A stretch of 64,000 nt of DNA from Oligoflexus sp. (GTDB lineage: Bacteria > Bdellovibrionota_B > Oligoflexia > Oligoflexales > Oligoflexaceae): contig NZ_DASTAT010000071.1 in NCBI RefSeq assembly GCF_035712445.1, positions 1-64,000 of the forward strand, written 5' to 3'. A program made the position numbers and the translations under genes. This document shows positions 25,922 to 34,529 of the stretch, piece after piece. Under the pieces are notes generated by a model that was given only the letters and a program-made list of their open reading frames with translations, was not told where the DNA came from and did not search any database. The stretch's first letter is position 1; each line of letters starts with the position of its first letter.

Positions 25922-27646
25922 ATGCTGCGGCAGTTTCATGAAATCGCGATCAACCAGCTTCGAGTTGATCCCAAGATCATGGCGGAAGCTGAAGCCCTTG
26001 CCCGCACCAAGAACGTGCTTCTGGTGCATGCGCTCATTCGTGTGAAGGCCGCGGATAGCAATAAGCTCCTGGCAGCCTGGGCGCATTGCCACAAGCTTCA
26101 GATCGCCGACCTCGACGCCATGGACATCCCCTCCGACATCATTCAATTGATCCAGGACCAGGTCGCGCGTCAGGCCCGAGCCATTCCCATTGACCGCGTG
26201 GGCAATAACATCATCGTTGCCGTGGAAAACCCTCACGATTTGAATACGATCAACCTGCTTCAGCTGAAGACGGGCTATTCCTTGAAAACCGTCCTGTCGT
26301 CCGAGGATAAGATCAACAAGGCCCTGGCGCGCTATTATCCGCAGCGCGGCCTTGAAATGGACAAATTCAATAAGACGAGCGTCACCCAGACCCGAAATAA
26401 GCCGGCCGAGCAGCGGCTGGTCATCGACGAGAACTCCGGGAATGATGATGGTCCCGTCAATGATCTGATCAATAGAATTATGATGGCCTGTCTTCAGCGG
26501 GGCGCCTCGGATATTCATGTCGAGCCCTATGAAAGCTATATGCGCGTGCGTCTTCGCATCGACGGGGCGCTGCAGGAAATCGCCCGTCCCCCGGCGCACA
26601 TGAAAGCCGCGATGGCCTCCCGATTCAAGGTTATGGCCGGTCTTAAGATCGAGGAAAAGCGCCTGCCTCAGGACGGTCAGATCAGTGTGACGATCGAAGG
26701 CAAGCCCATCGACTTTCGTATCAACACGCTCCCGACCTGGCACGGCGAGAAGGTGGTTCTGCGTATCCTCGATAAGTCGAGCCTTCAGGTGGACATGACC
26801 AAGCTCGGCTTTGAGCAGGACGACCTGCGCCGCTTCAAGGACAGTATCCATAAGCCTTATGGAATGGTGCTCGTCACGGGTCCTACCGGTTCCGGTAAAA
26901 CAACGACGCTTTATTCCGCTCTGGCTGAACTGAACCAGGTAGCCGACAATATCATGACAGCGGAAGATCCCGTTGAATTCACCCTCGATGGCATCAACCA
27001 GGTCCATATCCGGGCGGAATTCGGCCTGACCTTTGCCGATGCTCTGAAAGCCTTCCTCCGCCAGGATCCCGACATCATCATGGTCGGTGAGGTGCGCGAC
27101 AAGGAAACCGGGGAAATCGCCATCAAAGCGGCGCTCACGGGTCATATGGTTTTGTCCACGCTCCACACCAACAGCGCGTCCGACACCATCGTGCGTCTGC
27201 AAAACATGGGTCTCGAATCCTTTAACCTGATTTCCGCCCTGCAGTGCGTGGTGGCCCAGCGCCTTGCGCGCCGCATCTGCAGCAACTGCAAAATCGTTGA
27301 TGCATCCATCAAGCCCGAATACCTGATGAGCATTGGAGTGCCGCGTGAAGTCGCGATGACAGCCAAGGTTCACAAGGGCAAGGGCTGCGAACTTTGCGGT
27401 GGCACAGGCATGAAAGGTCGCGTGGCCATCCATGAAGTGATGGTGATGAACGATGAACTGAGATCCGCCATCATGCGATCAGCACCGGCAATGGAACTCA
27501 AAACCATCGGCATGCGCAACGGCATGCGCACCCTTCGGCAGAATGGTCTGATCAAAATGCTGAGAGGTGAGATGGACGCCCTGGAGGTGGTCAGCAATAC
27601 CGCCGCTGATGATGAAAATGAGCATTCGGGCCATAACGCAGCCTAG
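25922..27646 (+). CDS. pilB: Type IV pilus assembly ATPase PilB
   Basis: A 574-residue cytoplasmic hexameric motor that drives pilus extension. An MshEN/T2SSE-N-like domain is at about 1-140. The ATPase core has Walker A TGPTGSGKTTTLYSAL near 318-333, Asp box MTAEDPVEF, Walker B DPDIIMVGEVRD and His box LSTLHTN. The zinc tetracysteine (CSNCK...CELC, about 458-487) separates PilB/GspE from PilT. The MshEN region does not show a clear full c-di-GMP motif. It is followed by pilT (9 nt) and pilC, forming one operon. Confidence 0.93.
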   Translation: MLRQFHEIAINQLRVDPKIMAEAEALARTKNVLLVHALIRVKAADSNKLLAAWAHCHKLQIADLDAMDIPSDIIQLIQDQVARQARAIPIDRVGNNIIVAVENPHDLNTINLLQLKTGYSLKTVLSSEDKINKALARYYPQRGLEMDKFNKTSVTQTRNKPAEQRLVIDENSGNDDGPVNDLINRIMMACLQRGASDIHVEPYESYMRVRLRIDGALQEIARPPAHMKAAMASRFKVMAGLKIEEKRLPQDGQISVTIEGKPIDFRINTLPTWHGEKVVLRILDKSSLQVDMTKLGFEQDDLRRFKDSIHKPYGMVLVTGPTGSGKTTTLYSALAELNQVADNIMTAEDPVEFTLDGINQVHIRAEFGLTFADALKAFLRQDPDIIMVGEVRDKETGEIAIKAALTGHMVLSTLHTNSASDTIVRLQNMGLESFNLISALQCVVAQRLARRICSNCKIVDASIKPEYLMSIGVPREVAMTAKVHKGKGCELCGGTGMKGRVAIHEVMVMNDELRSAIMRSAPAMELKTIGMRNGMRTLRQNGLIKMLRGEMDALEVVSNTAADDENEHSGHNAA

Positions 27647-27655
27647 AGGTAGACG

Positions 27656-28741
27656 ATGGATTATTCAATGCAACAGCTGCTGCGTACGCTGGTTCAACAG
27701 GGAGCCAGCGACCTGCACATCTCTTCAGGTTCGCCGCCCCGTCTTCGTATAGATGGGCACGTGGCCCCTTTGAATCTGCCGCCCATGACGCCGCAGAAAA
27801 CCATGGAACTCTGCTACAGCGTTCTGACTGAAACGCAAAAGAAAATGTTCGAGCAGCGGAAGGAGCTTGACCTTTCCTTCTCGATTCCGGGCATCGCCCG
27901 CTTTCGTGCCAACATCTATTATCAGTCGGGTCAGATCTCGGGCGCGTTCCGTGTGATTCCGCATAAGATCAATACTCTGGATGAATTGAGCAGTCCGCCG
28001 CTCCTGAAAAGCCTTTGCGCACTGCCTCGCGGCCTCGTCCTGGTCACCGGTCCCACGGGTTCCGGTAAATCGACGACCCTGGCCGCCATGATCAATCACA
28101 TCAATGAATCGCGCTATGATCACATTGTAACGATCGAAGATCCCATCGAATTCGTGCACCAGCATAAAAACTGCGTTGTCGATCAACGCGAGCTGGGCGA
28201 GGATACACAGAGCTTCGCCATGGCTCTCAAATCCGTTCTGCGTCAGGATCCCGATGTGATTCTGATCGGTGAGATGCGCGATCCCGAGACCATTTCCGCG
28301 GCCCTTACCATTGCCGAGACGGGTCACCTTGTTTTCGGAACGCTCCATACCAACGGTGCGATATCGAGCATCAACCGCATGGTCGATTCCTTCCCCCCGC
28401 ATCAGCAGTCCCAGATTCGTACGCAGCTGGCTATGAGCCTTGAAGCCGTGCTTTCGCAGATGCTTTTGCCCAAGGAAACAGGCGGCCGGGTGATGGCCAT
28501 GGAAATCATGCGAATGAACAGCGCTATCCGTGCTCTGGTGCAGGAAGGCAAGATTCAGCAGATCTATTCCGCGATGCAGACAGGTCAGGCCGGAAGCGGC
28601 ATGCAGACGATGAATCAGTCCCTTTATCAGCTGGTGAGTCGACGCCTCATCACCAAGGAGCTCGCGCTCCAGAAGAGTGCGATGCCGGATGAACTTCAGG
28701 ATATGCTGAGTGACAATAAACAGAAAAGCATAAGACGATAG
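27656..28741 (+). CDS. pilT: Type IV pilus retraction ATPase PilT
   Basis: A 361-residue hexameric ATPase that depolymerises the pilus and gives twitching motility. Features are N-terminal ASDLHISSGSPPRLRIDG, Walker A TGPTGSGKSTTLAAM near 131-145, Asp box TIEDPIEFVH, Walker B DPDVILIGEMRDPET and His box FGTLHTNGA. The C-terminal IRALVQEGKIQQIYSAMQTG corresponds to the AIRNLIRE retraction motif. It lacks the tetracysteine of PilB, as expected. Located between pilB and pilC. Confidence 0.95.
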   Translation: MDYSMQQLLRTLVQQGASDLHISSGSPPRLRIDGHVAPLNLPPMTPQKTMELCYSVLTETQKKMFEQRKELDLSFSIPGIARFRANIYYQSGQISGAFRVIPHKINTLDELSSPPLLKSLCALPRGLVLVTGPTGSGKSTTLAAMINHINESRYDHIVTIEDPIEFVHQHKNCVVDQRELGEDTQSFAMALKSVLRQDPDVILIGEMRDPETISAALTIAETGHLVFGTLHTNGAISSINRMVDSFPPHQQSQIRTQLAMSLEAVLSQMLLPKETGGRVMAMEIMRMNSAIRALVQEGKIQQIYSAMQTGQAGSGMQTMNQSLYQLVSRRLITKELALQKSAMPDELQDMLSDNKQKSIRR

Positions 28742-28751
28742 GCGATAAAGA

Positions 28752-30014
28752 GTGCCGAAGTACGCATACAAAGCGAAGTCGAAAACCGGGCAGGTGAAAT
28801 CCGGAGAGGTCAGTGCCGCCAATAAACAGGCAGCGAAGACGCTATTATCCAATAAGGGCCTGCGCATCCTGAAACTGACGGCCACGGCGGATGATCTGGG
28901 TGATGGCTCCAGAATCCGTGGCCTCTCGCGCTTTATCTATCGCGACAAAAGCGGCAACATTCAGATTCGCCTGGGAGCGCAGTTGCCGACGACCCGCGAA
29001 CTCGGCCTTTTCACCAAGCAGTTCTCGCTTATGATTGAGAACGGCATTCCCATGCTGCAGGCTTTGCAGATGCTTCGGGATCAGCAGCGCAAGATCGACT
29101 TTTCCGAAACCATAGAAAAAATCATCCGCGCGATCGAACAGGGGGCAAGCCTTACTGATGCGCTGGAACCCTTTCCCGAGATCTTCGATTCGCTTTATGT
29201 GGCCATGACCCGCGCCGGCGAGGCCTCGGGTCGCCTGGATGTGATTCTCAAGCAGCTCGTTTCCTATATTGAAAAAGCCGCGAAACTGAAGGCCCAGGTG
29301 AAGTCGGCCATGGCCTATCCTATCATCATCGTGGTCGTCGCCGTCGCCGTCGTTACCCTGCTTCTGGTCTTCGTGGTGCCGAGTTTCGCCAAGCAGTTCG
29401 CTGAAAGCGGTCAGGAGATTCCAGGCCTGACTCAGCTGGTGATCGACATGTCCAACCTGCTGGTCGATAATTGGATGGAAATTTTGGGCACCATCGCCGC
29501 GAGTTTCTTTGCCCTTCGCTATTACTTGAAAACTGAGAACGGAAAATCTGTATTTGACAAAGCCATTCTGAAAGCCCCTATTATCGGCGAAGTCATGATC
29601 AAAATTTCCGTGGGGCGTTTTTGTTCCACGATGTCGACGATGCTCAGTTCCGGCGTTTCCATTCTCGAAGCCCTGACCATCTGCGCGACGTCATCAGGCA
29701 ACAAGTCGGTGGAAAGATTCGTTCTGAATGTACGCGAGGAAATCTCCAAAGGCAGCACCTTCGCCGAGCCTTTGGCCGTCGACGACTTCTTCCCGAAAAT
29801 GGTGGTGTCCATGGTGGCTGTCGGCGAATCCACGGGTACGCTCGATGAAACCCTGAAAAAGGTCACCGACATTTATGAAGAGGAAGTCGACAATGCGATC
29901 GCCGCGATGATGTCGATGATCGAACCTCTGATGATCGTGGTCATCGGCGGCATCGTCGGCTTCATCGTGATCGCCATGTATCTGCCGATCTTCGGTATGG
30001 CGGGTACGGTCTGA
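28752..30014 (+). CDS. pilC: Type IV pilus inner-membrane platform protein PilC
   Basis: A 420-residue T2SSF protein starting at GTG 28752 (PKYAYKAKSKTGQ, the usual PilC/GspF opening). Two homologous cytoplasmic domains carry FTKQFSLMIENGIPMLQAL and RFCSTMSTMLSSGVSILEAL. Membrane spans are IIIVVVAVAVVTLLLVFVV, a second near 235, and IVVIGGIVGFIVIAMYLPIF at the end. It anchors PilB/PilT beneath the pilus. The stop is immediately adjacent to the convergent zinc-ribbon gene, with no base between. Confidence 0.94.
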   Translation: MPKYAYKAKSKTGQVKSGEVSAANKQAAKTLLSNKGLRILKLTATADDLGDGSRIRGLSRFIYRDKSGNIQIRLGAQLPTTRELGLFTKQFSLMIENGIPMLQALQMLRDQQRKIDFSETIEKIIRAIEQGASLTDALEPFPEIFDSLYVAMTRAGEASGRLDVILKQLVSYIEKAAKLKAQVKSAMAYPIIIVVVAVAVVTLLLVFVVPSFAKQFAESGQEIPGLTQLVIDMSNLLVDNWMEILGTIAASFFALRYYLKTENGKSVFDKAILKAPIIGEVMIKISVGRFCSTMSTMLSSGVSILEALTICATSSGNKSVERFVLNVREEISKGSTFAEPLAVDDFFPKMVVSMVAVGESTGTLDETLKKVTDIYEEEVDNAIAAMMSMIEPLMIVVIGGIVGFIVIAMYLPIFGMAGTV

Positions 30015-30251
30015 TCAGGGACCAGGAGCCTTGGTCCACTTGTTATGGCATTCGGAACAAAAATACTGAAATCTTCCGTCAGCCTCGTATTTTGTGGCTT
30101 CCGGTCCCGGGTGCTGGCAGCGCGGGCACTTTTCGTTCTGATGATTGAACGAACAGAGTGAATTCCGGCAACGATCCTCTCCATTCACATCCTTGGTCGG
30201 CCCCTGACAGATGGGGCAACGGGACCGTACGCGACGCTCAGAAACACTCAT
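30015..30251 (-). CDS. Small zinc-ribbon protein
   Basis: A 78-residue protein from ATG 30251, which overlaps the TGA of the upstream TVP38-type gene (ATGA). Four CxxC-type knuckles are visible: CPICQ, CRNSLC, CPRCQH and CSECHNKW. They suggest two zinc ribbons; YFCSECHNKW resembles transcription-factor-S-like ribbons. A nucleic-acid or protein adaptor role is possible. No named family. Confidence 0.7.
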   Translation of the reverse strand: MSVSERRVRSRCPICQGPTKDVNGEDRCRNSLCSFNHQNEKCPRCQHPGPEATKYEADGRFQYFCSECHNKWTKAPGP

Positions 30252-30946
30252 GACTTCCGGGCTCCTTGATGCTTTTTCCACCATTGTATCAGTTTTTTAG
30301 CCACAATGGGGAGGAGCGCCATCGCAATGAAGGAAAGAATCAGGCGCGGCGAAAACAGATCGCTGACGCTTTCGATCCCGCTCAATTCCGTTCCTGTATA
30401 GGTAAAGAGAAAAATCACCGGCAGCATACCGAGCTGGGTCGCCCAGAGGAAGGTCCGCGTCGGGATCGGAGTCAGGCCCATCACAACATTTGTGACAAAA
30501 TAGGGAATGACGGCAAACAGCCTGAGAGACACAAGGTAGAACGCGCCCTCGTCGCGAAAGCCGCGATTGATCATCTCAAGCTTCCCGGCATAACGCTTTT
30601 GTATACTGTTTCCTAACAGATAGCGGGCCGAGAGAAAGGCTCCGGTCGCGCCCAGTGCCGATCCCACGGATGCGAGCACAGTCCCGAGCAATGGCCCGAA
30701 GATCGCACCGGCGGCAAAGGTCAGTGACAAGGCTCCCGGTACGGACAGGGCAGCCAGGACTATATATGTGACCACAAAAAGCAGCGCCGTCATCACCCTA
30801 TGCGAGGCGTAGTAATCCAAAAGTTCGTGTTTGGCTATTTTCAACTGGGCAATGGTGAGAAAGCGTCCCAGATCGTAGTGGATGAAGGCGGTAAAAAAGA
30901 GGAGGAGGATGAGGACCAGGAGCAGTTTCTGCCAGCCAATCCTCAT
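30248..30946 (-). CDS. TVP38/TMEM64-family membrane protein
   Basis: A 232-residue protein with about five to six spans and the VTT/DedA-like core: LSVPGALSLTFAAGAIFGPLLGT, then GATGAFLSARYLLGNSIQKR, and later RLFAVIPYFVTNVVMGLTPIPTRTFLWATQLGMLP. Related proteins are thought to be lipid scramblases or transporters. GGAGGTGGC directly precedes ATG 30946. It follows kdsA by 19 nt, so an envelope-lipid role is plausible. Confidence 0.88.
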   Translation of the reverse strand: MRIGWQKLLLVLILLLFFTAFIHYDLGRFLTIAQLKIAKHELLDYYASHRVMTALLFVVTYIVLAALSVPGALSLTFAAGAIFGPLLGTVLASVGSALGATGAFLSARYLLGNSIQKRYAGKLEMINRGFRDEGAFYLVSLRLFAVIPYFVTNVVMGLTPIPTRTFLWATQLGMLPVIFLFTYTGTELSGIESVSDLFSPRLILSFIAMALLPIVAKKLIQWWKKHQGARKS

Positions 30947-30965
30947 GCCACCTCCTTATGGTCGA

Positions 30966-31829
30966 TTAAAAGAATTCCCCGTCATGCGCGGTTGCCGTCC
31001 GCATCTCACGCCAGAGCGGGAGCAGCTGCCTTAAAAGAATCTCCGCCTGCTTTTGCGAAAGCTGGGTCGCCGCATCGCTCTTGGCTTTGTTCGGATCCGC
31101 ATGCACTTCCAGGAAAAAGCCATCCAGATAACCCGTCGCCGTCGCCGCGCGGGCCAGCACGGGAGCAAATCCGCGAAGACCGCCCGAGATTTCGCCGCTC
31201 GATCCCCCGGCTGCCGGCAGCTGCAGGCTGTGAGTGATATCGAAGATCACCGGCGCTCCCAGGTCGGACATCACTTTGAGTCCGCGCATATCAACTACCA
31301 GATTACCATATCCAAAGGTCGCGCCCCTCTCGGTCAACGCAAAATCCGGCGTGAGCTTGTCCTCTTCGGCCGCCGCCAGCACCTTACTGATAATATGCTG
31401 GGCATTTTCAGGGGCAAGGAATTGACCCTTTTTCACGTTCACGGATCGCCCGGTCTTCACCGCGGCGACGACGAGATCAGTCTGCCGGCAAAGGAACGCG
31501 GGAATCTGCAGCACGTCTATGACTTCGGCCGCGGGTCCCACCTGCGCGGTCTCATGCACATCGGTGAGGACCTTCAGGCCTGGGAACTTGTCTTTCAATT
31601 GGGAGAACCAACGCAGGGCCTGATCAAGGCCGGGTCCACGATAGCTGTTGATGGAGGTGCGATTGGCTTTATCGAAACTGGCTTTGAACACCAATTGGAA
31701 ATCGAGTTCCTTCGCAAGTCCAACGAGCTGCGTGCAGACGGCTTCGAGGAGTTCATAGGATTCAGCCATGCACGGCCCGGCAATCACGACGGGTTTGCTG
31801 GGCTGGCGTTTGAAGAGTGGAGTATTCAT
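30966..31829 (-). CDS. kdsA: KDO-8-phosphate synthase, metal-dependent type
   Basis: A 287-residue TIM-barrel enzyme condensing phosphoenolpyruvate with arabinose 5-phosphate to KDO 8-phosphate for LPS core. Motifs are VIAGPCMAES, FKASFDKANR, LTDVHE, IPAFLCRQTDLVVAAVKTGR, NVKKGQFLAP, TERGATFGYGNLVVDMR and EVHADPNKAKSD. The Cys in AGPC marks the metal-dependent class (as in Aquifex), where E. coli has Asn. It heads a minus-strand group with the TVP38-type and zinc-ribbon genes. Confidence 0.96.
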   Translation of the reverse strand: MNTPLFKRQPSKPVVIAGPCMAESYELLEAVCTQLVGLAKELDFQLVFKASFDKANRTSINSYRGPGLDQALRWFSQLKDKFPGLKVLTDVHETAQVGPAAEVIDVLQIPAFLCRQTDLVVAAVKTGRSVNVKKGQFLAPENAQHIISKVLAAAEEDKLTPDFALTERGATFGYGNLVVDMRGLKVMSDLGAPVIFDITHSLQLPAAGGSSGEISGGLRGFAPVLARAATATGYLDGFFLEVHADPNKAKSDAATQLSQKQAEILLRQLLPLWREMRTATAHDGEFF

Positions 31830-31952
31830 AGCGGCCTTTCACAAGTGCGTCAGGAAAAGAAGGTTACCATTGGCACAGACTCTGTTACTCTAGTCAGACG
31901 CAAGTGGCAACTCAAGCTTCTCGCAACGATTTGGCTTTATACGAAGAAAGTC

Positions 31953-31981
31953 TTGACTGAAAATCAGGACTGCTTTATTTA
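31953..31981 (+). promoter_or_regulatory. Candidate promoter for tRNA-Phe and secG
   Basis: TTGACT at 31953-31958 and TATTTA at 31976-31981 are separated by 17 bp and lie 21 bp before the tRNA. The -35 is strong and the -10 weak. It is the only good candidate between kdsA and the tRNA. Confidence 0.4.
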
Positions 31982-32002
31982 CGAATCTCCCTTTTGGGAA
32001 GT

Positions 32003-32078
32003 GGCTCTTTAGCTCAGTCGGTAGAGCAGTGGATTGAAAATCCACGTGTCCCCAGTTCGATTCTGGGAGGAGCCACCA
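32003..32078 (+). tRNA. tRNA-Phe (GAA)
   Basis: A 76-nt cloverleaf. The acceptor GGCTCTT pairs with AGGAGCC (one G-U pair). The D arm is GCTCAGTCGGTAGAGC, and the anticodon loop TTGAAAA gives GAA. The T arm contains GTTCGATTC, and CCA is encoded (32076-32078). It lies 21 bp upstream of secG. Confidence 0.97.
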
Positions 32079-32099
32079 TTATGTTCCTTCGGTGGTAAC

Positions 32100-32474
32100 A
32101 TGGATATTTTCTTGACGGTCGTTCACATCGCTGCTGCTATCTTTATGATTGTTGTGATCATAGTGCAAGGCGGCAATTCTGGCGGTGTAGGCGCAGCCTT
32201 CGGTGGTGGTAACTCAACAGGTCTCTTTGGCGCCGCTGGTGCTACAAGCTTTCTTGGCAAGTTGACCTACATCATGGCCGGTGTATTCATGGTTACGAGC
32301 ATCGCCTTAACGATGGTCACGGGTAAAACTGGTAAAACTGGTTTGACGGAACGCCTTGAAAAGGCCGGCGCCAAAACAGAACAAACCACTCCAGCCCAGC
32401 CTCAACCCGAAGCAGCTCCTGCTGTTCCGCCAGTTGAAGGTCAAGCACCCCAAACCGAACCGAACAAACCCTAA
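32100..32474 (+). CDS. secG: Preprotein translocase subunit SecG
   Basis: A 124-residue protein from ATG 32100 (MDIFLTVVHIAAAIFMIVVIIVQ); the longer frame would begin inside the tRNA. Two membrane spans flank GGNSGGVGAAFGGGNSTGLFGAAGATSFLGKLTYIMA-type Gly-rich loop, the SecG signature. A Pro/Gln/Ala-rich cytoplasmic tail of about 45 residues follows. SecG helps SecYE-SecA export. It lies between tRNA-Phe and tRNA-Leu. In E. coli secG is likewise followed by a tRNA-Leu(GAG) gene. Confidence 0.95.
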   Translation: MDIFLTVVHIAAAIFMIVVIIVQGGNSGGVGAAFGGGNSTGLFGAAGATSFLGKLTYIMAGVFMVTSIALTMVTGKTGKTGLTERLEKAGAKTEQTTPAQPQPEAAPAVPPVEGQAPQTEPNKP

Positions 32475-32481
32475 TTCTATT

Positions 32482-32566
32482 GCTCAGGTGGTGGAATTGG
32501 TAGACACGCATGTTTGAGGGGCATGTGCCGAGAGGCGTGCGGGTTCAAGTCCCGCCCTGAGCACCA
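32482..32566 (+). tRNA. tRNA-Leu (GAG)
   Basis: An 85-nt class II tRNA. Acceptor GCTCAGG pairs perfectly with CCTGAGC, and the D loop GTGGAATTGGTAGACAC is typical of leucine tRNAs. Anticodon loop TTGAGGG gives GAG. A long variable arm (TGCCGAGAGGCG) and T arm GGTTCAAGTCC are present, and CCA is encoded. It starts 7 bp after the secG stop. Confidence 0.97.
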
Positions 32567-32581
32567 GTCTACTAAGAGTCA

Positions 32582-32618
32582 AACCCGGTGACCGAGAGGT
32601 CTCCGGGTTTTTACTTTT
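32582..32618 (+). terminator. Terminator of the tRNA-Phe/secG/tRNA-Leu unit
   Basis: AACCCGGTGACC pairs with GGTCTCCGGGTT (one internal T-T mismatch) around a GAGA tetraloop, followed by a T-rich run. It is 15 bp after tRNA-Leu. Confidence 0.85.
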
Positions 32619-32802
32619 TGCCCCTGCTTGCCAGTCCTGAAAACGATTTCTTCCAAAGTTTTCTTTACTTCCACAATTTTTGCCAATGTACGAGCTGGCT
32701 ACATAAGTCGAAAATTTTCGTCTTTTTAGGCTCTTACTTTCCCAATGCCTATCCACTTGGAAAAGCGTCCAAAAACGCTGGAATTCAGCCCAAAGTCGGC
32801 CA

Positions 32803-32831
32803 TTGACACAAAGCAGCTAGTTTTTTAAGTC
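32803..32831 (+). promoter_or_regulatory. Candidate promoter of the metzincin lipoprotein gene
   Basis: A consensus -35 TTGACA (32803-32808) lies 17 bp before TAAGTC (32826-32831), a poor -10. It is 40 bp upstream of the start codon. The rest of 32619-32870 is AT-rich, with a CGAAAATTTTCG palindrome at 32709-32720. Confidence 0.35.
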
Positions 32832-32870
32832 TCGGTCCTCGTAACGCAAACCACTTAAGAGATCTGGACC

Positions 32871-33644
32871 ATGACTATCAAAAAAATTCTACTCCCTGCT
32901 TTCCTTATCTTCGCTTCTGCATGTGGTCAGAACGCTCAGCAAACTGAAGCCGTTTCCACCGCCATGGGCAACGATGACAGCTGCCTTACATTTCCACGGC
33001 CATCGGATGGAAATCTCTATCACTGCGCATCTTATCCCATGCACACCTTGACAGGCGATTCGGCCGGATTCCGTTCCACACTGTTCCAAATTTCAAGTGC
33101 CTTCAATCCTGCTCAGCAGCAGAAAATTGCGCGCGCTCTGGATCTTGCCATGTGGGCCGTGGGTGAGCACTTCATTCACCGTTACGTGGAAAAGCAGGCC
33201 AACTCTGATTTCATGGCATGTCTGACTCGGAAGAATCCGATCGAGCTGGTGCCTGCTGGTGCGCCCGCGGCCATACGCGGAAAAACTGCGGCTTTCTATG
33301 CGGACTACGCAATGGGTGGGATCACTATCCTTCAAACGTTCCATGACCAAAAACGCGTTCCAGCAAAGATCACCGTCACCAACCAGCCGGCAACCACTCT
33401 GGCCCAGGCTGTCGTTGGAAAGGATTATTCCGCAGTCGGCGCGAGTCAGAACATGGACATCCAGATCAATATTCAGGCGCTGAATAAAGGTACGGTCAAC
33501 GATCTGCCCATGACCGACCAGATTTTGGCTGGCATCATTTTCCACGAATGGCTGCACCGGATTGGCTTTGAGCATCAATCCGGTCAGGAAGCGAATACTT
33601 TTGTTCGTGCAGCCGGTGAGTGTGTGGGATCTCAAAATCGTTAA
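32871..33644 (+). CDS. Lipoprotein with metzincin-like zinc motif
   Basis: A 257-residue protein with a lipoprotein signal (KKILLPAFLIFASAC). Near the C-terminus IIFHEWLHRIGFEHQSG contains HExxHxxGxxH (about residues 223-233), the three-histidine zinc site and catalytic Glu of metzincin metalloproteases. A Met-turn is not obvious, since only about 25 residues follow. Upstream MDIQINIQALNKG could be the edge strand. It may be a secreted or surface protease, or a non-catalytic relative. No family name is recognised. A terminator-like hairpin follows. Confidence 0.7.
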   Translation: MTIKKILLPAFLIFASACGQNAQQTEAVSTAMGNDDSCLTFPRPSDGNLYHCASYPMHTLTGDSAGFRSTLFQISSAFNPAQQQKIARALDLAMWAVGEHFIHRYVEKQANSDFMACLTRKNPIELVPAGAPAAIRGKTAAFYADYAMGGITILQTFHDQKRVPAKITVTNQPATTLAQAVVGKDYSAVGASQNMDIQINIQALNKGTVNDLPMTDQILAGIIFHEWLHRIGFEHQSGQEANTFVRAAGECVGSQNR

Positions 33645-33650
33645 TACACT

Positions 33651-33677
33651 GAAGGGCTGATTCAAAGTCAGCCTTTC
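33651..33677. terminator. Hairpin between convergent lipoprotein genes
   Basis: GAAGGGCTGA pairs with TCAGCCTTTC (one G-U pair) around a 7-nt loop, directly after the metzincin lipoprotein and touching the last codon of the convergent gene. No long T-run follows, so termination strength is uncertain. Confidence 0.45.
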
Positions 33678-34260
33678 AGCTTTCATCCATAGTAAAAATA
33701 AAGTTGAACTGATCCAGAATCAATTCCCAGTCTGCAATGCTCACAAAATCACCCTTGCAGGCAATTCTCGACTTGGGAATGATATAAACAAACTGCTTTC
33801 CCTTCTCTGTGTTCGGCAGTCTGACCCCCGCATAAGTCCCATCCGCAAGGCATTCGTCTTTGGTTTCCACAGTGATCGTTTTCATTTCTTCCAGAGCCAG
33901 CGCGAGGAGCTGTCGAGTCTGATCCGTCAGTGCTTTTCGTGTTTCTTGCTGAACAGCAGGACTACCCAAGTTTTCCACTTTTTCCAGGTAGCCGCCACGG
34001 ATGCGATAGACGACATCAGAAATAACGGAGTCTCGAAATTCCTGACCCTGTTCATTTTTGCAGCCAATCCATGCTCCGCTGGTGCCTTTCACCAGCTCGA
34101 GTTCCAAATCATCTCGAATTTCAAGCTTTGGAACAGCAACCGCGTCCTCGGATTTCTCCACCGCAGCCTGGGTTTTCATCTCCCGTGATTCCTGCTTGGA
34201 TGAACACGCCCCCATCAAGGGAAAAGTAGTGGAAACAAAAATCAGCACGAGCCGTCGCAT
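33676..34260 (-). CDS. Hypothetical lipoprotein
   Basis: A 194-residue lipoprotein (MRRLVLIFVSTTFPLMGACSS). ATG 34260 is chosen because GGAG lies six bases upstream; longer in-frame starts exist at 34272 and 34296. The mature protein is charged and soluble. It includes SGAWIGCKNEQGQEFRDSVISDVVYRI and ends KGDFVSIADWELILDQFNFIFTMDES. Two further cysteines (ECLADG, RIACKGD) might form a disulfide. No family recognised. Confidence 0.65.
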   Translation of the reverse strand: MRRLVLIFVSTTFPLMGACSSKQESREMKTQAAVEKSEDAVAVPKLEIRDDLELELVKGTSGAWIGCKNEQGQEFRDSVISDVVYRIRGGYLEKVENLGSPAVQQETRKALTDQTRQLLALALEEMKTITVETKDECLADGTYAGVRLPNTEKGKQFVYIIPKSRIACKGDFVSIADWELILDQFNFIFTMDES

Positions 34261-34529
34261 AGAAGTCTCCATCCGGTTAGACCCCTTTCCATGCAATACT
34301 TGACCCAGTCTTTATATCTTATAAATCAATAACTTGGATGGGAAAATCTGGGTAGAAATCTGACGGTGGCTACCCTCGATTCAGTGGGAGCGTGTGGCTT
34401 TTCGGATACGTCTGTTACCAGAATTTTTGGGCTTTTCGGTGAAAAATTCGAATTATTTCAGCACCTGAAGATGGCTCTGGGCTTGCATTTCAAAGCTTGG
34501 CTGAGTTTTTGTATGAAAAGGAATATAAA

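Noticed and set aside
25691..27433. A 580-codon minus-strand open frame opposite pilB
   Set aside because: It is antisense to conserved Walker, Asp and His boxes of PilB and shows no family features.
32709..32720. CGAAAATTTTCG palindrome as a terminator
   Set aside because: The dyad has no loop, so it cannot form a normal terminator hairpin, and a proper terminator already lies at 32582-32618.
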